From positions 1-64,000 of the forward strand of contig DASQDI010000166.1 in the NCBI GenBank assembly GCA_035634255.1: DNA of 64,000 bases, written 5' to 3'. Shown piece after piece: positions 1 to 11,132 of the stretch. Both the position numbers and the translations under genes were made by a program. Position 1 is the stretch's first letter. Every line of letters begins with the position of its first letter. The notes under the pieces were generated by a model. That model was not told the origin of the DNA. It did not search any database and saw nothing but the letters and a program-made list of their open reading frames with translations. Origin of the DNA: DATLMR01 sp035634255 (GTDB taxonomy: Bacteria; Acidobacteriota; Blastocatellia; UBA7656).

Positions 1-102
1 CGGCCGATGGCCGGCTTCATCTGTTATCGTATAAGCGGTGGTCGTAAGCTGTGTCGAGGCACCGGCCGGCTCGCAGTCGAAGGCCGAGGCCACGGGAACA
101 AT

Positions 103-2829
103 ATGGGTTCAGTCGAGCAAAAGGTCGGTATTTTCACCACAGACGAAAACCTCGTCATTCGATCATGGGATGGCTGGCTGGCGCTCGCGACGGGGATAAC
201 CGCGGAGGCCGCGCGCGGGCGGCCGCTCGTCACCCTCTTCCCGGAGCTCGAAACGCGCGGGATGATCGCGCGCTTCGAGCGCGTGCTGGCCGGGGGCGGC
301 GTGGAAATCCTAGCCCCGACATTTCACCACTACCTGATCCCCTGCGCGCCCGTGGTGCCGTCGAAGCGGTACGACAGCATGCAGCAGCACGTCACCATCG
401 CGCCTCTGCGCGAGAACGAGTCCATAGTCGGCACAATCGTCACCATTGAGGACGTTACGGCGCGGCTCGACCGGGAGCGGGACATCGCGGACCAGCTCGC
501 GAGCCCCGACGAGCAGACCAGGCTGCGGGCCGCGCAGGCCCTCGCCGAAGACGGCGCGCGCTCGTCGGCGCAAGGGCTGGCCGGCTCGCTCGGGGATGAG
601 AGCTGGCGCGTGCGCAAGACGGTCGTGGAGGGGCTCGCGCGCAAGGCCGGGGCCGAGGAGGTCAATATATTATTGCGGGCGCTCCGCGAAGAACACCGCG
701 ACCCCGGCGTACTCAACAGCGCCTTGCAGGTGCTCGCCCTGAGCGGCATCGACGCGATTGAGCCCCTCGCCGAGTTCCTCAACGATTCCGACGTTGACCT
801 CCGCATCTACGCCACGCACGCTCTGGGGGACCAGCACGACCCGCGCGCGGTGCCGGTGCTGATCCGCGCGCTCGACGACGAGAATGTTAACGTGCGGTAT
901 CACGCGATTGAAGCCCTTGGGAAGATTCGCGCGGTCGAGGCCGCGGACGCTCTGGCCGGCGTCGCCGAATCGCGGGATTTCTTTCTGGCCTTCCCCGCGC
1001 TCGACGCCCTCACGATGATCGGCGATTCAAGCGTCGCCCCGCGCCTCGTCCCTCTGCTGGAAGACGAGGTGCTGCGTTCGCCGGCGACCGACGCGCTCGG
1101 GCGGCTCGGTGACGAAGACGTTGTCGCCCCGCTCGTCGGGTTACTGAACACCTCCGGCGCGCACGCTCTGGTGGTGGCCCAGGCTCTCGCCACCCTGTAC
1201 GACCGCTATGAGAAGGCCTACCTCGAAGGCTCGTACATCTCGGACCTCGCGCGCCGCGCCATCGACGAGGCGGGGGTGCGGAACCTGCTCGAAGCGATTG
1301 ATCAGACGGGCGGGGACAACCTCCGCCCGCTCGCCCTCGTTTTAGGGTGGCTGGAAGGCGAGGCGGTCGAGCGCGCGCTCGTGCGACTGCTCGGCCAATC
1401 GACCGCGCGCAAGGAGGTCATCGAATCACTCGTCCGCTATGGCGAGCGGGTCACGGAGCTGTTGGTGGAGCAACTCGACCACGAAGAGGTCGAAACGCGC
1501 AGGGCCGCCGTCATCGCGCTCGGGCGGATCGGGGACTCGGCCGCGGTGCCCGCTCTGGTCGAAGCCCTGACGGGCGACGAGGAATTAACGGTGCTCGCCG
1601 CGGGCGCTCTGGGGAAGATCGGCGACCGGCGGGCCTTCGAATCACTCTTAGGGATGATAGGCCAGCCCAACTCGGCGGTGCGGCAGGCGGTCATCGCGGC
1701 GATCAACTCGCTCGGCCATCCGGAGATGGCCGAGCGCGCTCAACGCCTGCTCTCCGATCCCGACCCTTACGTGCGCGAGTCGGCGGTGAAGATCGCGGGC
1801 TACTTCTGTTACGCCGAATGCGTAGAGCTGCTCCTGGAGCGCTGCCGCGACGAAGACGAGAACGTGCGGCGCGCGGCGGTAGAGCACATCCCTTACCTCG
1901 AAGACCCGCGCGTGGTCCCCATACTTATCGACGCATTGCGGAACGCGCCGCCGCGAGTGCGCGCGGCCGCCGCGAGTGCTTTCGCGCAGGTCGATGGCGA
2001 CGCGGCCCTGCGCCCCCTGCTCGACGCTCTGAATGACCCCGACCCGTGGGTGCGGTACTACGCGGCCCGCTCGATCGGCCACCACAGGTACGACGAGGCT
2101 ATGGGCGTGCTCGCGGACGTGGCGAAGGCGGATGACGCGAGCCACGTGAGAATCGCCGCGATTGATTCGCTCGGCAAGATCGATGGGCCGCGCGTCGTCG
2201 GCGTGCTTACGTCGTTCATAGAAAGCCCCGACCTGAACCTCGCCCGTGCCGCGTTGAAATCGCTCGGGCAGATCAATCACCCCGACGCGCTGCCCCCGCT
2301 GCTTGAGGCACTCCGCTCGCCCCAGGTCGAGCCGCGTCTTGAGGCTTTGCGGGCTCTCGGGGCGCGGGGGGGCGAGGAGGCTATAAGGGCGGTGCAGTGG
2401 GCGGCGGCGGCGGAGCCGGAGCCGGAGGTCGCGCATGCGGCGATTGACGCGCTCGCCCGTCTGGGCATGCCGGACTCCATCGCCGCGCTCGTCAACCTGA
2501 CCGCGGAGAATGCGCTCAGGGAGGCGGGCATAGACGCGCTCGCGCGGCTGGGCGAGCAGAAGATAGAGATGGTGGCGAAGGGGTTGAGGCACGCTCAGTC
2601 GAGCGTGCGGCAGGCGGTCGTGGAGGCCCTCGGGAGGACGAAACACCCGCTCGCGTCGGAGACGTTGAGCGGCGCGTTAGACGACGAAGACCCGTCCGTG
2701 CGCCTGGCGGCCGTGAACGCTCTGGCCTACCTTGGCAACCGGAGCGCGGAACGCAAGTTGATGACTTTGATGCGCACGGACCCGGATACGGCCGTGCGCC
2801 GTGCTGCTCAAAAGGCTTTGAGCAGGTAG
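103..2829 (+). CDS. PAS domain-HEAT repeat protein
   Basis: A 908-residue protein with a PAS-like domain (about residues 1-125) followed by HEAT/PBS-lyase-type repeats to the C-terminus; short helical pairs of the DxxxxVRxAAxxALG kind recur roughly every 31 residues. I chose Met at 103 over the in-frame Met at 7 because the 32 extra residues are Arg/Gly-rich, and because PAS similarity to the hybrid kinase at 5955 begins right after this Met (both have F-x-TD-x-x-L-x-IR-x-W, then HHYL and RIAPL/TIAPL). No transmembrane segment, so probably cytosolic. HEAT arrays are protein-binding scaffolds; PAS domains bind small ligands or dimerise. Sitting ahead of cheR, cheB, cheY and cheC in the same direction, it may be a sensory adaptor of this pathway (inference). 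It may lie inside an operon that starts left of the window. Confidence 0.85.
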   Translation: MGSVEQKVGIFTTDENLVIRSWDGWLALATGITAEAARGRPLVTLFPELETRGMIARFERVLAGGGVEILAPTFHHYLIPCAPVVPSKRYDSMQQHVTIAPLRENESIVGTIVTIEDVTARLDRERDIADQLASPDEQTRLRAAQALAEDGARSSAQGLAGSLGDESWRVRKTVVEGLARKAGAEEVNILLRALREEHRDPGVLNSALQVLALSGIDAIEPLAEFLNDSDVDLRIYATHALGDQHDPRAVPVLIRALDDENVNVRYHAIEALGKIRAVEAADALAGVAESRDFFLAFPALDALTMIGDSSVAPRLVPLLEDEVLRSPATDALGRLGDEDVVAPLVGLLNTSGAHALVVAQALATLYDRYEKAYLEGSYISDLARRAIDEAGVRNLLEAIDQTGGDNLRPLALVLGWLEGEAVERALVRLLGQSTARKEVIESLVRYGERVTELLVEQLDHEEVETRRAAVIALGRIGDSAAVPALVEALTGDEELTVLAAGALGKIGDRRAFESLLGMIGQPNSAVRQAVIAAINSLGHPEMAERAQRLLSDPDPYVRESAVKIAGYFCYAECVELLLERCRDEDENVRRAAVEHIPYLEDPRVVPILIDALRNAPPRVRAAAASAFAQVDGDAALRPLLDALNDPDPWVRYYAARSIGHHRYDEAMGVLADVAKADDASHVRIAAIDSLGKIDGPRVVGVLTSFIESPDLNLARAALKSLGQINHPDALPPLLEALRSPQVEPRLEALRALGARGGEEAIRAVQWAAAAEPEPEVAHAAIDALARLGMPDSIAALVNLTAENALREAGIDALARLGEQKIEMVAKGLRHAQSSVRQAVVEALGRTKHPLASETLSGALDDEDPSVRLAAVNALAYLGNRSAERKLMTLMRTDPDTAVRRAAQKALSR

Positions 2830-2933
2830 CATTCAGCCTTTGCGACGCACGCACGGGTCGGATGCGGAGGATGCCAGGCAGTGTCGAAGGCCGATGGCTG
2901 AATGGCTGAGGATTTAAGGCTGAGAACCGATTT

Positions 2934-3773
2934 ATGGCATTCTACGCAGACAGTCTGGGGTTGTCCGACAGCGCCTTCACGCTTTTACGTGACCTGATCC
3001 ACGAGCGCACGGGGTTGTTCTACGAGAACGGCAAGAGCGAACTGCTCGCCGACAAGCTCTCGCCGCTGGTCGTCGAGCGCGGCTTCAGCTCGTTCCTGGA
3101 CTATTACTACCTGCTGAAATACGACGCGAATAACGAGCAGGAGTGGAAGAGCGTCATGGACGCCCTGTCGGTCCAGGAGACTTTCTTCTGGCGGGAGATG
3201 GACCAGATCCGCGCGCTGGTGGACGTGATCGTCCCGCAGTATTTCTCGGCCAGCCGCGCGTCGCCCCTGCGGATATGGAGCGCGGCCTGCGCCACCGGCG
3301 AAGAGCCGCTCAGCATAGCGATGGCGCTCAACGAGGCGGGGTGGCTCGACCGCGCGCCCATAGACATCTACGCGAGCGACGCGAGCGCGGCGGCGATTGA
3401 CAAGGCGCGCTGCGGGGTCTACCGCGAACGCTCGTTCAGGAGCCTCCCGCCGAAGCTGCGCGAGAAGTATTTTTCCGAGACCAATGCCGGGTCGCGCGCG
3501 GACGCAGGCCTGCACGCGAGGATAAGGTGGGCGACCGCGAATCTGATGGACGAAAAGGACGTGGCCGCGTACGCCACCGCCCCGGTGATATTCTGCCGCA
3601 ACGTGTTCATCTACTTCTCGGATGACAAGATTCGCAAGACTGTACGACTTTTTGCCGAGCGCATGCCTGAGCCGGGTTATCTATTCGTCGCCGCGTCGGA
3701 GTCCCTGATGAGACTGACGACACAGCTTCAATTTCGGGAGATTGGCGGCGCATTTGTTTACGTGAAGGGTTGA
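2934..3773 (+). CDS. cheR: CheR-type protein-glutamate O-methyltransferase
   Basis: A 279-residue protein of normal CheR length. It has an N-terminal helical region (about 1-85), then the SAM-binding motif ACATGEEPLS (usual form CSTGEEPYS) and the late motif IFCRNVFIYF typical of CheR. The family transfers methyl groups from SAM to glutamates on chemoreceptor cytoplasmic domains and so sets adaptation. It ends about 50 bp before cheB and belongs to the same plus-strand cluster. No receptor, CheA or CheW is visible in the window, so the substrate is unknown. No C-terminal TPR extension is present. The family call is secure; the role in taxis versus an alternative chemosensory output is open. 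Confidence 0.93.
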   Translation: MAFYADSLGLSDSAFTLLRDLIHERTGLFYENGKSELLADKLSPLVVERGFSSFLDYYYLLKYDANNEQEWKSVMDALSVQETFFWREMDQIRALVDVIVPQYFSASRASPLRIWSAACATGEEPLSIAMALNEAGWLDRAPIDIYASDASAAAIDKARCGVYRERSFRSLPPKLREKYFSETNAGSRADAGLHARIRWATANLMDEKDVAAYATAPVIFCRNVFIYFSDDKIRKTVRLFAERMPEPGYLFVAASESLMRLTTQLQFREIGGAFVYVKG

Positions 3774-3824
3774 GGGTCCGACTCAGGCGTACGGCCTGAG
3801 CGGAGTATAACGCCGAGGGATAGT

Positions 3825-4865
3825 ATGCATCGAGTGCTGCGGGTTATGGTGGTTGATGATTCGGCCTACGTGCGCAAGGTCGTCAAGCAGATGTTGTCAA
3901 ATAGCCCTTTCATCGAGGTGGTCGGCTCCGCCCGCGACGGCGAGGAGGCCCTCGAAATGGCCGAACAGCTTCAGCCCGACGTGATAACGTGCGACCTGAT
4001 CATGCCGGTGCTGGACGGGGTCGGTTTCGTCAGAGAGCAGATGGCGCGCCGCCCCATCCCCATCATCATCGTCAGCATAGCGAACGAGGGGAGCGAGCTG
4101 GTGTTGACGGCGCTCGACGCGGGCGCGATTGACTTCGTCCAGAAGCCGACGGCCCTCGCGACCGAAAAGATTTTCGAGGTGAGCCACGAGCTGGTCGAGA
4201 AGGTTAAGGCCGCCGCCGGGGTGCAGATGGCCCGCCTGCAGGCCATCCCGTCGCGCCCGCCCGCCGTGAAGCTGCCCGGCGCGCGGCCCGCGGGGTTGAT
4301 CGACATCGTGGTGCTGGGGATTTCGACGGGCGGGCCGCAGGCCCTGAAGTACCTGATCCCCCAACTGCCCGCCGACCTCCCGGCCCCGCTTGTAATGGTA
4401 ATGCATATGCCTGTAGGCTACACGGAGATTTACGCGCAGAAGTTGAACGAGATATCGCAGCTTGAGGTCAGAGAGGCGCGCGAGGGCGACATCGTTAAGC
4501 CGGGCTCCGCCCTGCTCGCGCCGGCCGGGCGTCACCTGACTCTCGTGCGCCGAGCCGACGGCGCGGTAGTCACCCACCTGGACGCGCGGCCATTCGACCT
4601 GCCTCACCGCCCGTCCGTGGACGTGCTGTTCCAGTCGGCGGCGGAGGTCTTTGGCCGCCGCACGCTCGGGGTAGTGATGACCGGCATGGGGTCGGACGGG
4701 GAGAAGGGCTCGGCGTGGATAAAGTCCCAGGGCGGCCTGGTGTTCACCGAGGCGGAAGAGTCCTGTGTGGTGTACGGCATGCCTCTGTCGGTCGTCGAAG
4801 CGGGCCTGAGCGATAAGAGTGTGCCCATTGAAAAAATGGCGCAGTCTATTCTTGAGGTGTTATGA
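3825..4865 (+). CDS. cheB: CheB-type protein-glutamate methylesterase
   Basis: 346 residues: receiver domain (about 3-125; acidic pocket DD at 11-12, phosphoacceptor D57, conserved K107) joined by a linker to a CheB methylesterase domain (about 158-346). The catalytic triad is visible: S167 in ISTGG, H194 in HMPVG and D291 in TGMGSDG, each in the family position. The enzyme removes methyl groups from, and deamidates, receptor glutamines and glutamates when its receiver is phosphorylated. A GAGGGAT ribosome-binding site precedes the start. The stop codon overlaps the start of the next gene (TGATG), indicating translational coupling. Confidence 0.94.
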   Translation: MHRVLRVMVVDDSAYVRKVVKQMLSNSPFIEVVGSARDGEEALEMAEQLQPDVITCDLIMPVLDGVGFVREQMARRPIPIIIVSIANEGSELVLTALDAGAIDFVQKPTALATEKIFEVSHELVEKVKAAAGVQMARLQAIPSRPPAVKLPGARPAGLIDIVVLGISTGGPQALKYLIPQLPADLPAPLVMVMHMPVGYTEIYAQKLNEISQLEVREAREGDIVKPGSALLAPAGRHLTLVRRADGAVVTHLDARPFDLPHRPSVDVLFQSAAEVFGRRTLGVVMTGMGSDGEKGSAWIKSQGGLVFTEAEESCVVYGMPLSVVEAGLSDKSVPIEKMAQSILEVL

Positions 4866-5242
4866 TGGCAAAGATCCTTGTTGTGGATGACTCAGGTATG
4901 TCGCGCAGGACCCTGCGTAAAATCCTTGAATCAGACGGGCACGAGGTTATCGAGGCGGAGGAGGGGATCGTGGCCCTCGAACGCTATTTTATCGACAGGC
5001 CCGACCTGGTCTTCCTCGACCTGACGATGACGGGAATGTACGGAATAGACGTGTTGAACAGGCTGCGCGAGATGGACCCGGACGCCCTGGTCATCGTCGC
5101 CAGCGCCGACATCCAGAGCTCCACGCGCGAGATGGTGGCCGCGGGCGGCGCGAGCGCATTCATTAACAAACCGTTCACGACCGACAAGGTGCTCAATGCC
5201 GTGAACGGAACGATTCAGGGGAAAGCTGATGCAACTGAGTGA
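4865..5242 (+). CDS. Single-domain CheY-like response regulator
   Basis: A receiver-only protein of 125 residues. Conserved features are the DD pair at residues 9-10, phosphoacceptor D52 in FLDLTM, a Ser in VASAD at the Thr/Ser switch position and Lys in NKPFT. The residues after the phospho-site read TMTGMYG rather than the common MPxMDG. The start chosen (4865) gives MAKILVVDD and overlaps the cheB stop; ATG at 4862 is in frame and possible. In chemosensory systems such proteins carry the phosphosignal from CheA to the output and are dephosphorylated by CheC/CheX/CheZ. The next gene is a CheC-like phosphatase and overlaps this one by 14 bp, which supports a working pair. Confidence 0.9.
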   Translation: MAKILVVDDSGMSRRTLRKILESDGHEVIEAEEGIVALERYFIDRPDLVFLDLTMTGMYGIDVLNRLREMDPDALVIVASADIQSSTREMVAAGGASAFINKPFTTDKVLNAVNGTIQGKADATE

Positions 5243-5849
5243 ACGTCAGAATGACGCCCTGACCGAGCTGATCAACATAGCCTTCTCGCGCACGGCGGCC
5301 TCGCTGTCGGAGCTGACGGGCCACAGGGTCCTCCTCGACGTTCCAAAAGTCGCCATCTATCCGGTCAGCGAGCTGTCGGCGAGGCTCGCCGAGTTCCTGC
5401 CCGCCGAGCTTGCCAGCGTGCATCAGGTCTTTACGGGTCCCTTGACCGGCGACGCCCTGTTGCTGCTCGACTACAACGGCGCGGTGATGCTCACGGACCT
5501 GCTGACGGAAGAGTCGGCGCACTCGCAGAAGCTGAACGAGTCGGCGCGCGAAGTGTTGACCGAGGTCGGCAACATACTGCTGAACGCCTGCCTGGGGATG
5601 TTCGGCAACCTGTTACAGGTCCGCATCTCTTTCTCCGTGCCGCGCCTGCACCTTGAGACTCTGGGCAGCATGGTGAAATCCCTCGTCATTGACAAGGAGG
5701 AGCTGCGGTACGCTCTGGTGGTCTACACGGCGTTCCACGTGCGCCACAGCGCGATCAACGGGTTCCTCGTCATAGCTCTGAGCGTCGTGAGCCTGGATCG
5801 TTTAATCCATGAAGTCGAAAAATGGGAATATAATCAGGAGAATCAATAA
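5229..5849 (+). CDS. cheC: CheC-family CheY-P phosphatase
   Basis: 206 residues matching the CheC class. Two copies of the phosphatase helix motif ExxN are visible: ELIN near residues 14-17 (LTELINIAF) and EVGN near residues 115-118 (LTEVGNILLNA). CheC hydrolyses the aspartyl phosphate of CheY, and presence of both active sites fits CheC rather than single-site CheX. The start lies inside the 3' end of the upstream cheY-like gene, so the two are probably translated from one message. Together with cheR and cheB this gives the adaptation and signal-termination half of a chemosensory pathway. Confidence 0.88.
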   Translation: MQLSERQNDALTELINIAFSRTAASLSELTGHRVLLDVPKVAIYPVSELSARLAEFLPAELASVHQVFTGPLTGDALLLLDYNGAVMLTDLLTEESAHSQKLNESAREVLTEVGNILLNACLGMFGNLLQVRISFSVPRLHLETLGSMVKSLVIDKEELRYALVVYTAFHVRHSAINGFLVIALSVVSLDRLIHEVEKWEYNQENQ

Positions 5850-5954
5850 CGACAGCAGTGAATGTCCTTTCGCGCTTGTTCGAGGTTAACGAATATTCTA
5901 AGGGCGAACCGGGTTTTGGTTGATGACAGCTAACCTCTCTTCTGTGAGCGAACG

Positions 5955-7589
<1,635 letters not shown>

Positions 7590-7639
7590 AAGAATTAGCT
7601 TCTTATCCGAAGAGACGAGAGGCTCCGGTAGGACGAAAA

Positions 7640-7672
7640 CGGAAGGTCACCCGGCCTTCCGTTTTTCTTTTA
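7640..7672 (+). terminator. Rho-independent terminator after the chemosensory cluster
   Basis: A 7-bp perfect stem CGGAAGG/CCTTCCG with an 8-nt loop is followed directly by TTTTTCTTTT. It lies about 50 bp after the hybrid kinase stop and closes the plus-strand cluster. Confidence 0.85.
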
Positions 7673-7890
7673 ATCATAAAGTCGAATCATAAAATGTAAA
7701 CCCTATCGCCCCGCCCGCTTCTCCATACCGCGGGCATCAACTCTGGCCTCATCCTTGCTCTCATTTTTTACAGAACGGCCTGAACAGCGACGGAGGCCGT
7801 GCCAGCTCTTAAAAATCATATCCCGATCTTTTTCATACAATCGATGAGTACAGGAGAGGGTTTCCGATACGCGGCGGGAAAGGAGTCATG

Positions 7891-8508
7891 ATGCGGGAAT
7901 CAGAAGGTGTAGTAGTGGTCGGCAAGGAGGGCTTGCGCGGGAGCATAAACAAGACATCGCTAACGCGCGACGGTCATCAGGTGCGGGTCGTCCTGGACGA
8001 CGGCCGAGAGGCTCTGGTCCCGCGAGACCTGTTGGAGCGGCGGCGTGACGGCACCTGTTACCTGCCTCTGAGCGCCGGCGACCTTACGCTCTCCTATGTC
8101 GAGCGGGGCCGCGAAAGCAGCGAGGCCATACCCGTCGTCGCCGAGCATCTTGAGGTCGGGAAGCGGCAGGTGGAGACGGGCAGGGTTCGCATCTCCAAGC
8201 AGTTGCGCGAGCGGGAAGAGGTCGTTGACGAGCCGCTGCTGAAGGAGGAGGTCGAAGTCCGGCGCGTCAGAGTGGACCAAAGGGTCGATGGGCCGCTCCC
8301 CGTGCGCGAGGAAGGCGGGGTCCTGATCATCCCGGTCGTCGAGGAGATACTCGTAGTAGAGAAGCGGTTCGTCCTCAGAGAAGAGTTGCATGTCATCAAA
8401 CACAAGTTCGAGGTCAGAGACCCGCAGGCGTTCGTGCTCCGCAGCGAGCAGGTCACCGTCGAGCGGATCGACCCTACAGAGCCGGCGGTTGACGGCGGCG
8501 GAGACTGA
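7891..8508 (+). CDS. DUF2382 (YsnF/AvaK) stress-type protein
   Basis: 205 residues. The N-terminal part (about 1-75) looks like a small beta-barrel of PRC-barrel type. The C-terminal half (about 80-190) has the Glu/Val/Arg-rich alternating pattern of DUF2382 (VVAEHLEVGKRQVETGRVRI, then RREELHV-like repeats). The domain is found in YsnF-type proteins that accumulate under stress or desiccation; molecular function is not established. AAAGGAG at 7879-7885 suits ATG 7891 (5-nt spacer) better than ATG 7888. The next gene has the same domain, so the two form a stress-type pair. Confidence 0.8.
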   Translation: MRESEGVVVVGKEGLRGSINKTSLTRDGHQVRVVLDDGREALVPRDLLERRRDGTCYLPLSAGDLTLSYVERGRESSEAIPVVAEHLEVGKRQVETGRVRISKQLREREEVVDEPLLKEEVEVRRVRVDQRVDGPLPVREEGGVLIIPVVEEILVVEKRFVLREELHVIKHKFEVRDPQAFVLRSEQVTVERIDPTEPAVDGGGD

Positions 8509-8598
8509 AGTGACGCCGCGAACTTATAACGGCCGTAGTGTGCCATTAACCCCGGCGAGCGCACCTGTGCCGGGTCAGATCAAGAAAGGGGAATTAAG

Positions 8599-9465
8599 AT
8601 GAACAGAAGAGTTGTAGGGGTGTTCGACACTTACGATGAAGCAGAGGCCGTCGTGCGGGAACTGGAAAGCGAAGGGTTCCGGCGCGAACAAATAAACATC
8701 ATATCCAACGAGGCTGGCAATAATTATAGCGACGACACACGTCAGAGCGAGGGGCGGAGTTTCGGAGAAAAAGTCAGCAACTTCTTCGGCTCCCTGTTCG
8801 GAGACGACGTGGACGACGACGAGAGGGGCTATTATTCGGAGGCGGTACGGCGCGGCGGCGCGATGGTTGCGGTTGACACCGATGACGACAGGGCCGAGCG
8901 CGTAATTACCATTATGGAGAGTCACGACGCGGTGGACATCGACCGGCGGGCGGACTACTACCGCGAGACCGGCTACTCGGGCTACGACGCCGGCGCGACG
9001 CCTTACACGAGCGAAGAGGCTACGCGCGAGCGCGACCAGTACCGCAGCCGCCAGAGCAACGAGGGCGAGATCAATATCCCGGTGATAGAAGAGGACATAG
9101 AAGTCGACAAGCGCCAGGTGCGGCGCGGCGGCGTCCGCGTCTACAACCGGGTGACGGAGACGCCCGTGCAGGAAGACGTGACCCTCCGGGAGGAGCACGT
9201 GTCGGTCGACCGCCGCCCCGTGAATCGGCCCGTGAGTGAGGCCGACATGGACAACCTCAGGGAGGGCGTCATCGAGGTCACCGAAACGGGCGAGGAGGCC
9301 GTGGTCGCCAAGCGGGCGCGCGTCGCCGAGGAGGTCGTCATCAACAAGGAAGTGGGCGAAAGGACCGAGACTGTGCGAGACACGGTCCGCCGCAGCGATG
9401 TCGAAGTGGAGGACCTGAAGGATACGACGGACACCGCCTCCAAGCAGGCGCGCAACCGCCGGTGA
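8599..9465 (+). CDS. YflT-like plus DUF2382 (YsnF) stress protein
   Basis: 288 residues. The N-terminal part (about 1-115) resembles the general-stress YflT/GSP-17M fold: it begins with RRVVGVFDTYDEAE and contains the Gly-rich RRGGAMVAVD strand. A Tyr-rich linker (about 118-150) follows. The C-terminal part (about 155-265) is DUF2382, with IPVIEEDIEVDKRQ and a terminal TGEEAVVAKRARVAEE repeat. Highly charged, without a signal peptide, so cytosolic. The start has a good GAAAGGGGA ribosome-binding site. It sits 90 bp behind another DUF2382 gene and is probably co-expressed in stress. Confidence 0.85.
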   Translation: MNRRVVGVFDTYDEAEAVVRELESEGFRREQINIISNEAGNNYSDDTRQSEGRSFGEKVSNFFGSLFGDDVDDDERGYYSEAVRRGGAMVAVDTDDDRAERVITIMESHDAVDIDRRADYYRETGYSGYDAGATPYTSEEATRERDQYRSRQSNEGEINIPVIEEDIEVDKRQVRRGGVRVYNRVTETPVQEDVTLREEHVSVDRRPVNRPVSEADMDNLREGVIEVTETGEEAVVAKRARVAEEVVINKEVGERTETVRDTVRRSDVEVEDLKDTTDTASKQARNRR

Positions 9466-9481
9466 GGATTAACAATTAAGG

Positions 9482-9515
9482 GAGGGGAGGCGTAAGAGAC
9501 TTATGCCCTCCCCTC
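9482..9515 (+). terminator. Hairpin after the stress-protein pair
   Basis: A stem of about 15 bp (GAGGGGAGGCGTAAG against CTTATGCCCTCCCCTC, one G-T pair and one bulged C) begins 17 bp after the stop codon. The trailing sequence is A/T-rich but has no proper U run, so it is a probable rather than textbook terminator. Confidence 0.55.
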
Positions 9516-9929
9516 TATTAAAAACATTCCGGCATTCTTAGGGGATCCGCCCGCACCTTCCGTCGAATGGCGCCGCCCTGCCCATCCCCGCGCCCACGAC
9601 CTTCGCCGCGTCTATAATGCCCTTGGATTTCAGCCTTGCTTAGCCCTGCCTGTTATCTCCGGTCACGCGAGCCGCCCGATCCGGGCAGTAATTTATAGTC
9701 CTTATTATTTTAACTACTTTCCAGTATATTATGTGCGCTCAGGTCGGGCCAATTGGAAATCGAACAATTACCGGGCTTCGAAAGACGGCTTTAAGCGGTT
9801 AAGGAAAGCGGAGTGCTGCTCGCCGCTTGTATCGCGGTTGTTTTATTTAGCGGCTATCCACTAAAAATTCAAGGTCAATGACAAACCGTAAAGCGGGCGA
9901 CTCTGCAAAGGGTTATTGCGAGGGGTAGT
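9516..9929. other. Non-coding stretch with AT-rich centre
   Basis: No convincing gene. The part around 9690-9735 is AT-rich and could hold promoters, but I see no canonical -35/-10 pair. Confidence 0.4.
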
Positions 9930-11017
9930 ATGAAGGCACGCCGGTCGGTACCTCCAAAAAGAAGATACAGAATCTAAAGGAACTTCGGGCTGGTTGTCGG
10001 AAGCGTGCTGGCCCTGCTCGGCGGCTGGTGGACTTACCGGGTCAGTTTCCCTTATGTCGCGCCGGCACTGATTGCGGTCGAGATAAAAGAGGACGGCAGC
10101 CTTAAGATGAATCACGAGTATCTCAGCTACGCCCACGGCTTGCGGATGACGAACGGGGCTTTCTCCAAGCTCTTCGGCGACCCCCCGCGCAAGCTGGAGA
10201 CGCAGCTGTCTCAGAAGGAGATGGACCTGGCCCGGTCCATCCAGGTGATCACCGAAGAGGTGATGCTCAGGATGGCCGATTACGCCCGCCGCGAGACGGG
10301 GCTCACGAAGTTGTGCATGGCCGGGGGCGTGGCTTTGAACCGCGTGGGTAACGGCCGCATTTTACGGGAAGGGCCGTTCGAAGAGATCTGGATTCAGCCC
10401 GCCGCCGGGGACGCGGGCGGCGCGCTGGGGGTGGCCCTCCTCAACTGGCACCGCTACCTTGGCAACTCGCGGGTGAGCCCCGAGAAGAAAGGCACCTGGG
10501 TGCCACGGCGCGGGTGCGAGGCTAAAATCCCCCCGTACGAAGACGAGATGAAGGGGTCGTACCTCGGCCCGAAGGACAGCGAAGAGGACATACTGAGATT
10601 TCTCGAATCGCATGACCTGCCCTACACGCGGTACTCGCGGGAAGAGTTGCCCGAAGTGGTGGCGGACCTGCTCGCCGAAGAGAAGGTCGTCGGGCTGCAT
10701 CAGGGCCGGATGGAGTTCGGCCCGCGCGCTCTGGGCGCGCGCAGCATTATCGGGGACGCCCGCTCGCCCAGGATGCAGTCGGTTTCGAAGGTGAACATCA
10801 ACGAAGGGCTGAAGGAAGGGGCGCGGGGGACGATCACCGGGTTCCGCATCCAGTCGTCGAGCGACCCGTCCGCCCTGATCCCTTCGACGCGGGACGCGAT
10901 CCGGGCATCTACGCGACGATGTCGAGCCTTATTATCGCGGTAGGGCTGCTGGCCTGCTTCATCCCGTCGCGCAGGGCCATGAGAGTCGATCCGATAGAGG
11001 CGTTGCGGTACGAGTGA
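9930..11017 (+). pseudogene. Chimeric relic: SxtJ 5' end, carbamoyltransferase, ADOP permease tail
   Basis: Three unrelated gene pieces are joined. (1) From ATG 9930 there are 15 codons and a TAA at 9975; the same frame then reads RNFGLVVGSVLALLGGWWTY, like the first membrane segment of SxtJ-type proteins. (2) From about 10077 the frame continues as the middle of a NodU/CmcH carbamoyltransferase (CMAGGVALN, IQPAAGDAGGALG, GRMEFGPRALGARSI), lacking its N-terminal and C-terminal parts. (3) From about 10830 it resembles the periplasmic part of an ADOP/MacB permease (SSSDPSALIPSTRDAIRA); after a frame change the permease tail follows (VGLLACFIPSRRAM, ending RVDPIEALRYE) with its stop at 11015-11017. 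Intact SxtJ genes commonly neighbour carbamoyltransferases. Assignments are from recognition, not a search. Not expected to be functional. Confidence 0.8.
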
Positions 11018-11132
11018 TGGGGGGATAAACCGGTCAGGACTTCCGCACGCACCCGGCCGGAAGAACCTCTCCTGAAGCGATCTGCATGCCGGCTCGAACA
11101 TCCCCAGGCAATCCATCAGGAGAAAGCAAAGA

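Noticed and set aside
103..2829. Apparent DNA repeats in the HEAT protein gene
   Set aside because: Periodicity is at protein level (HEAT units), with no direct DNA repeats of note.
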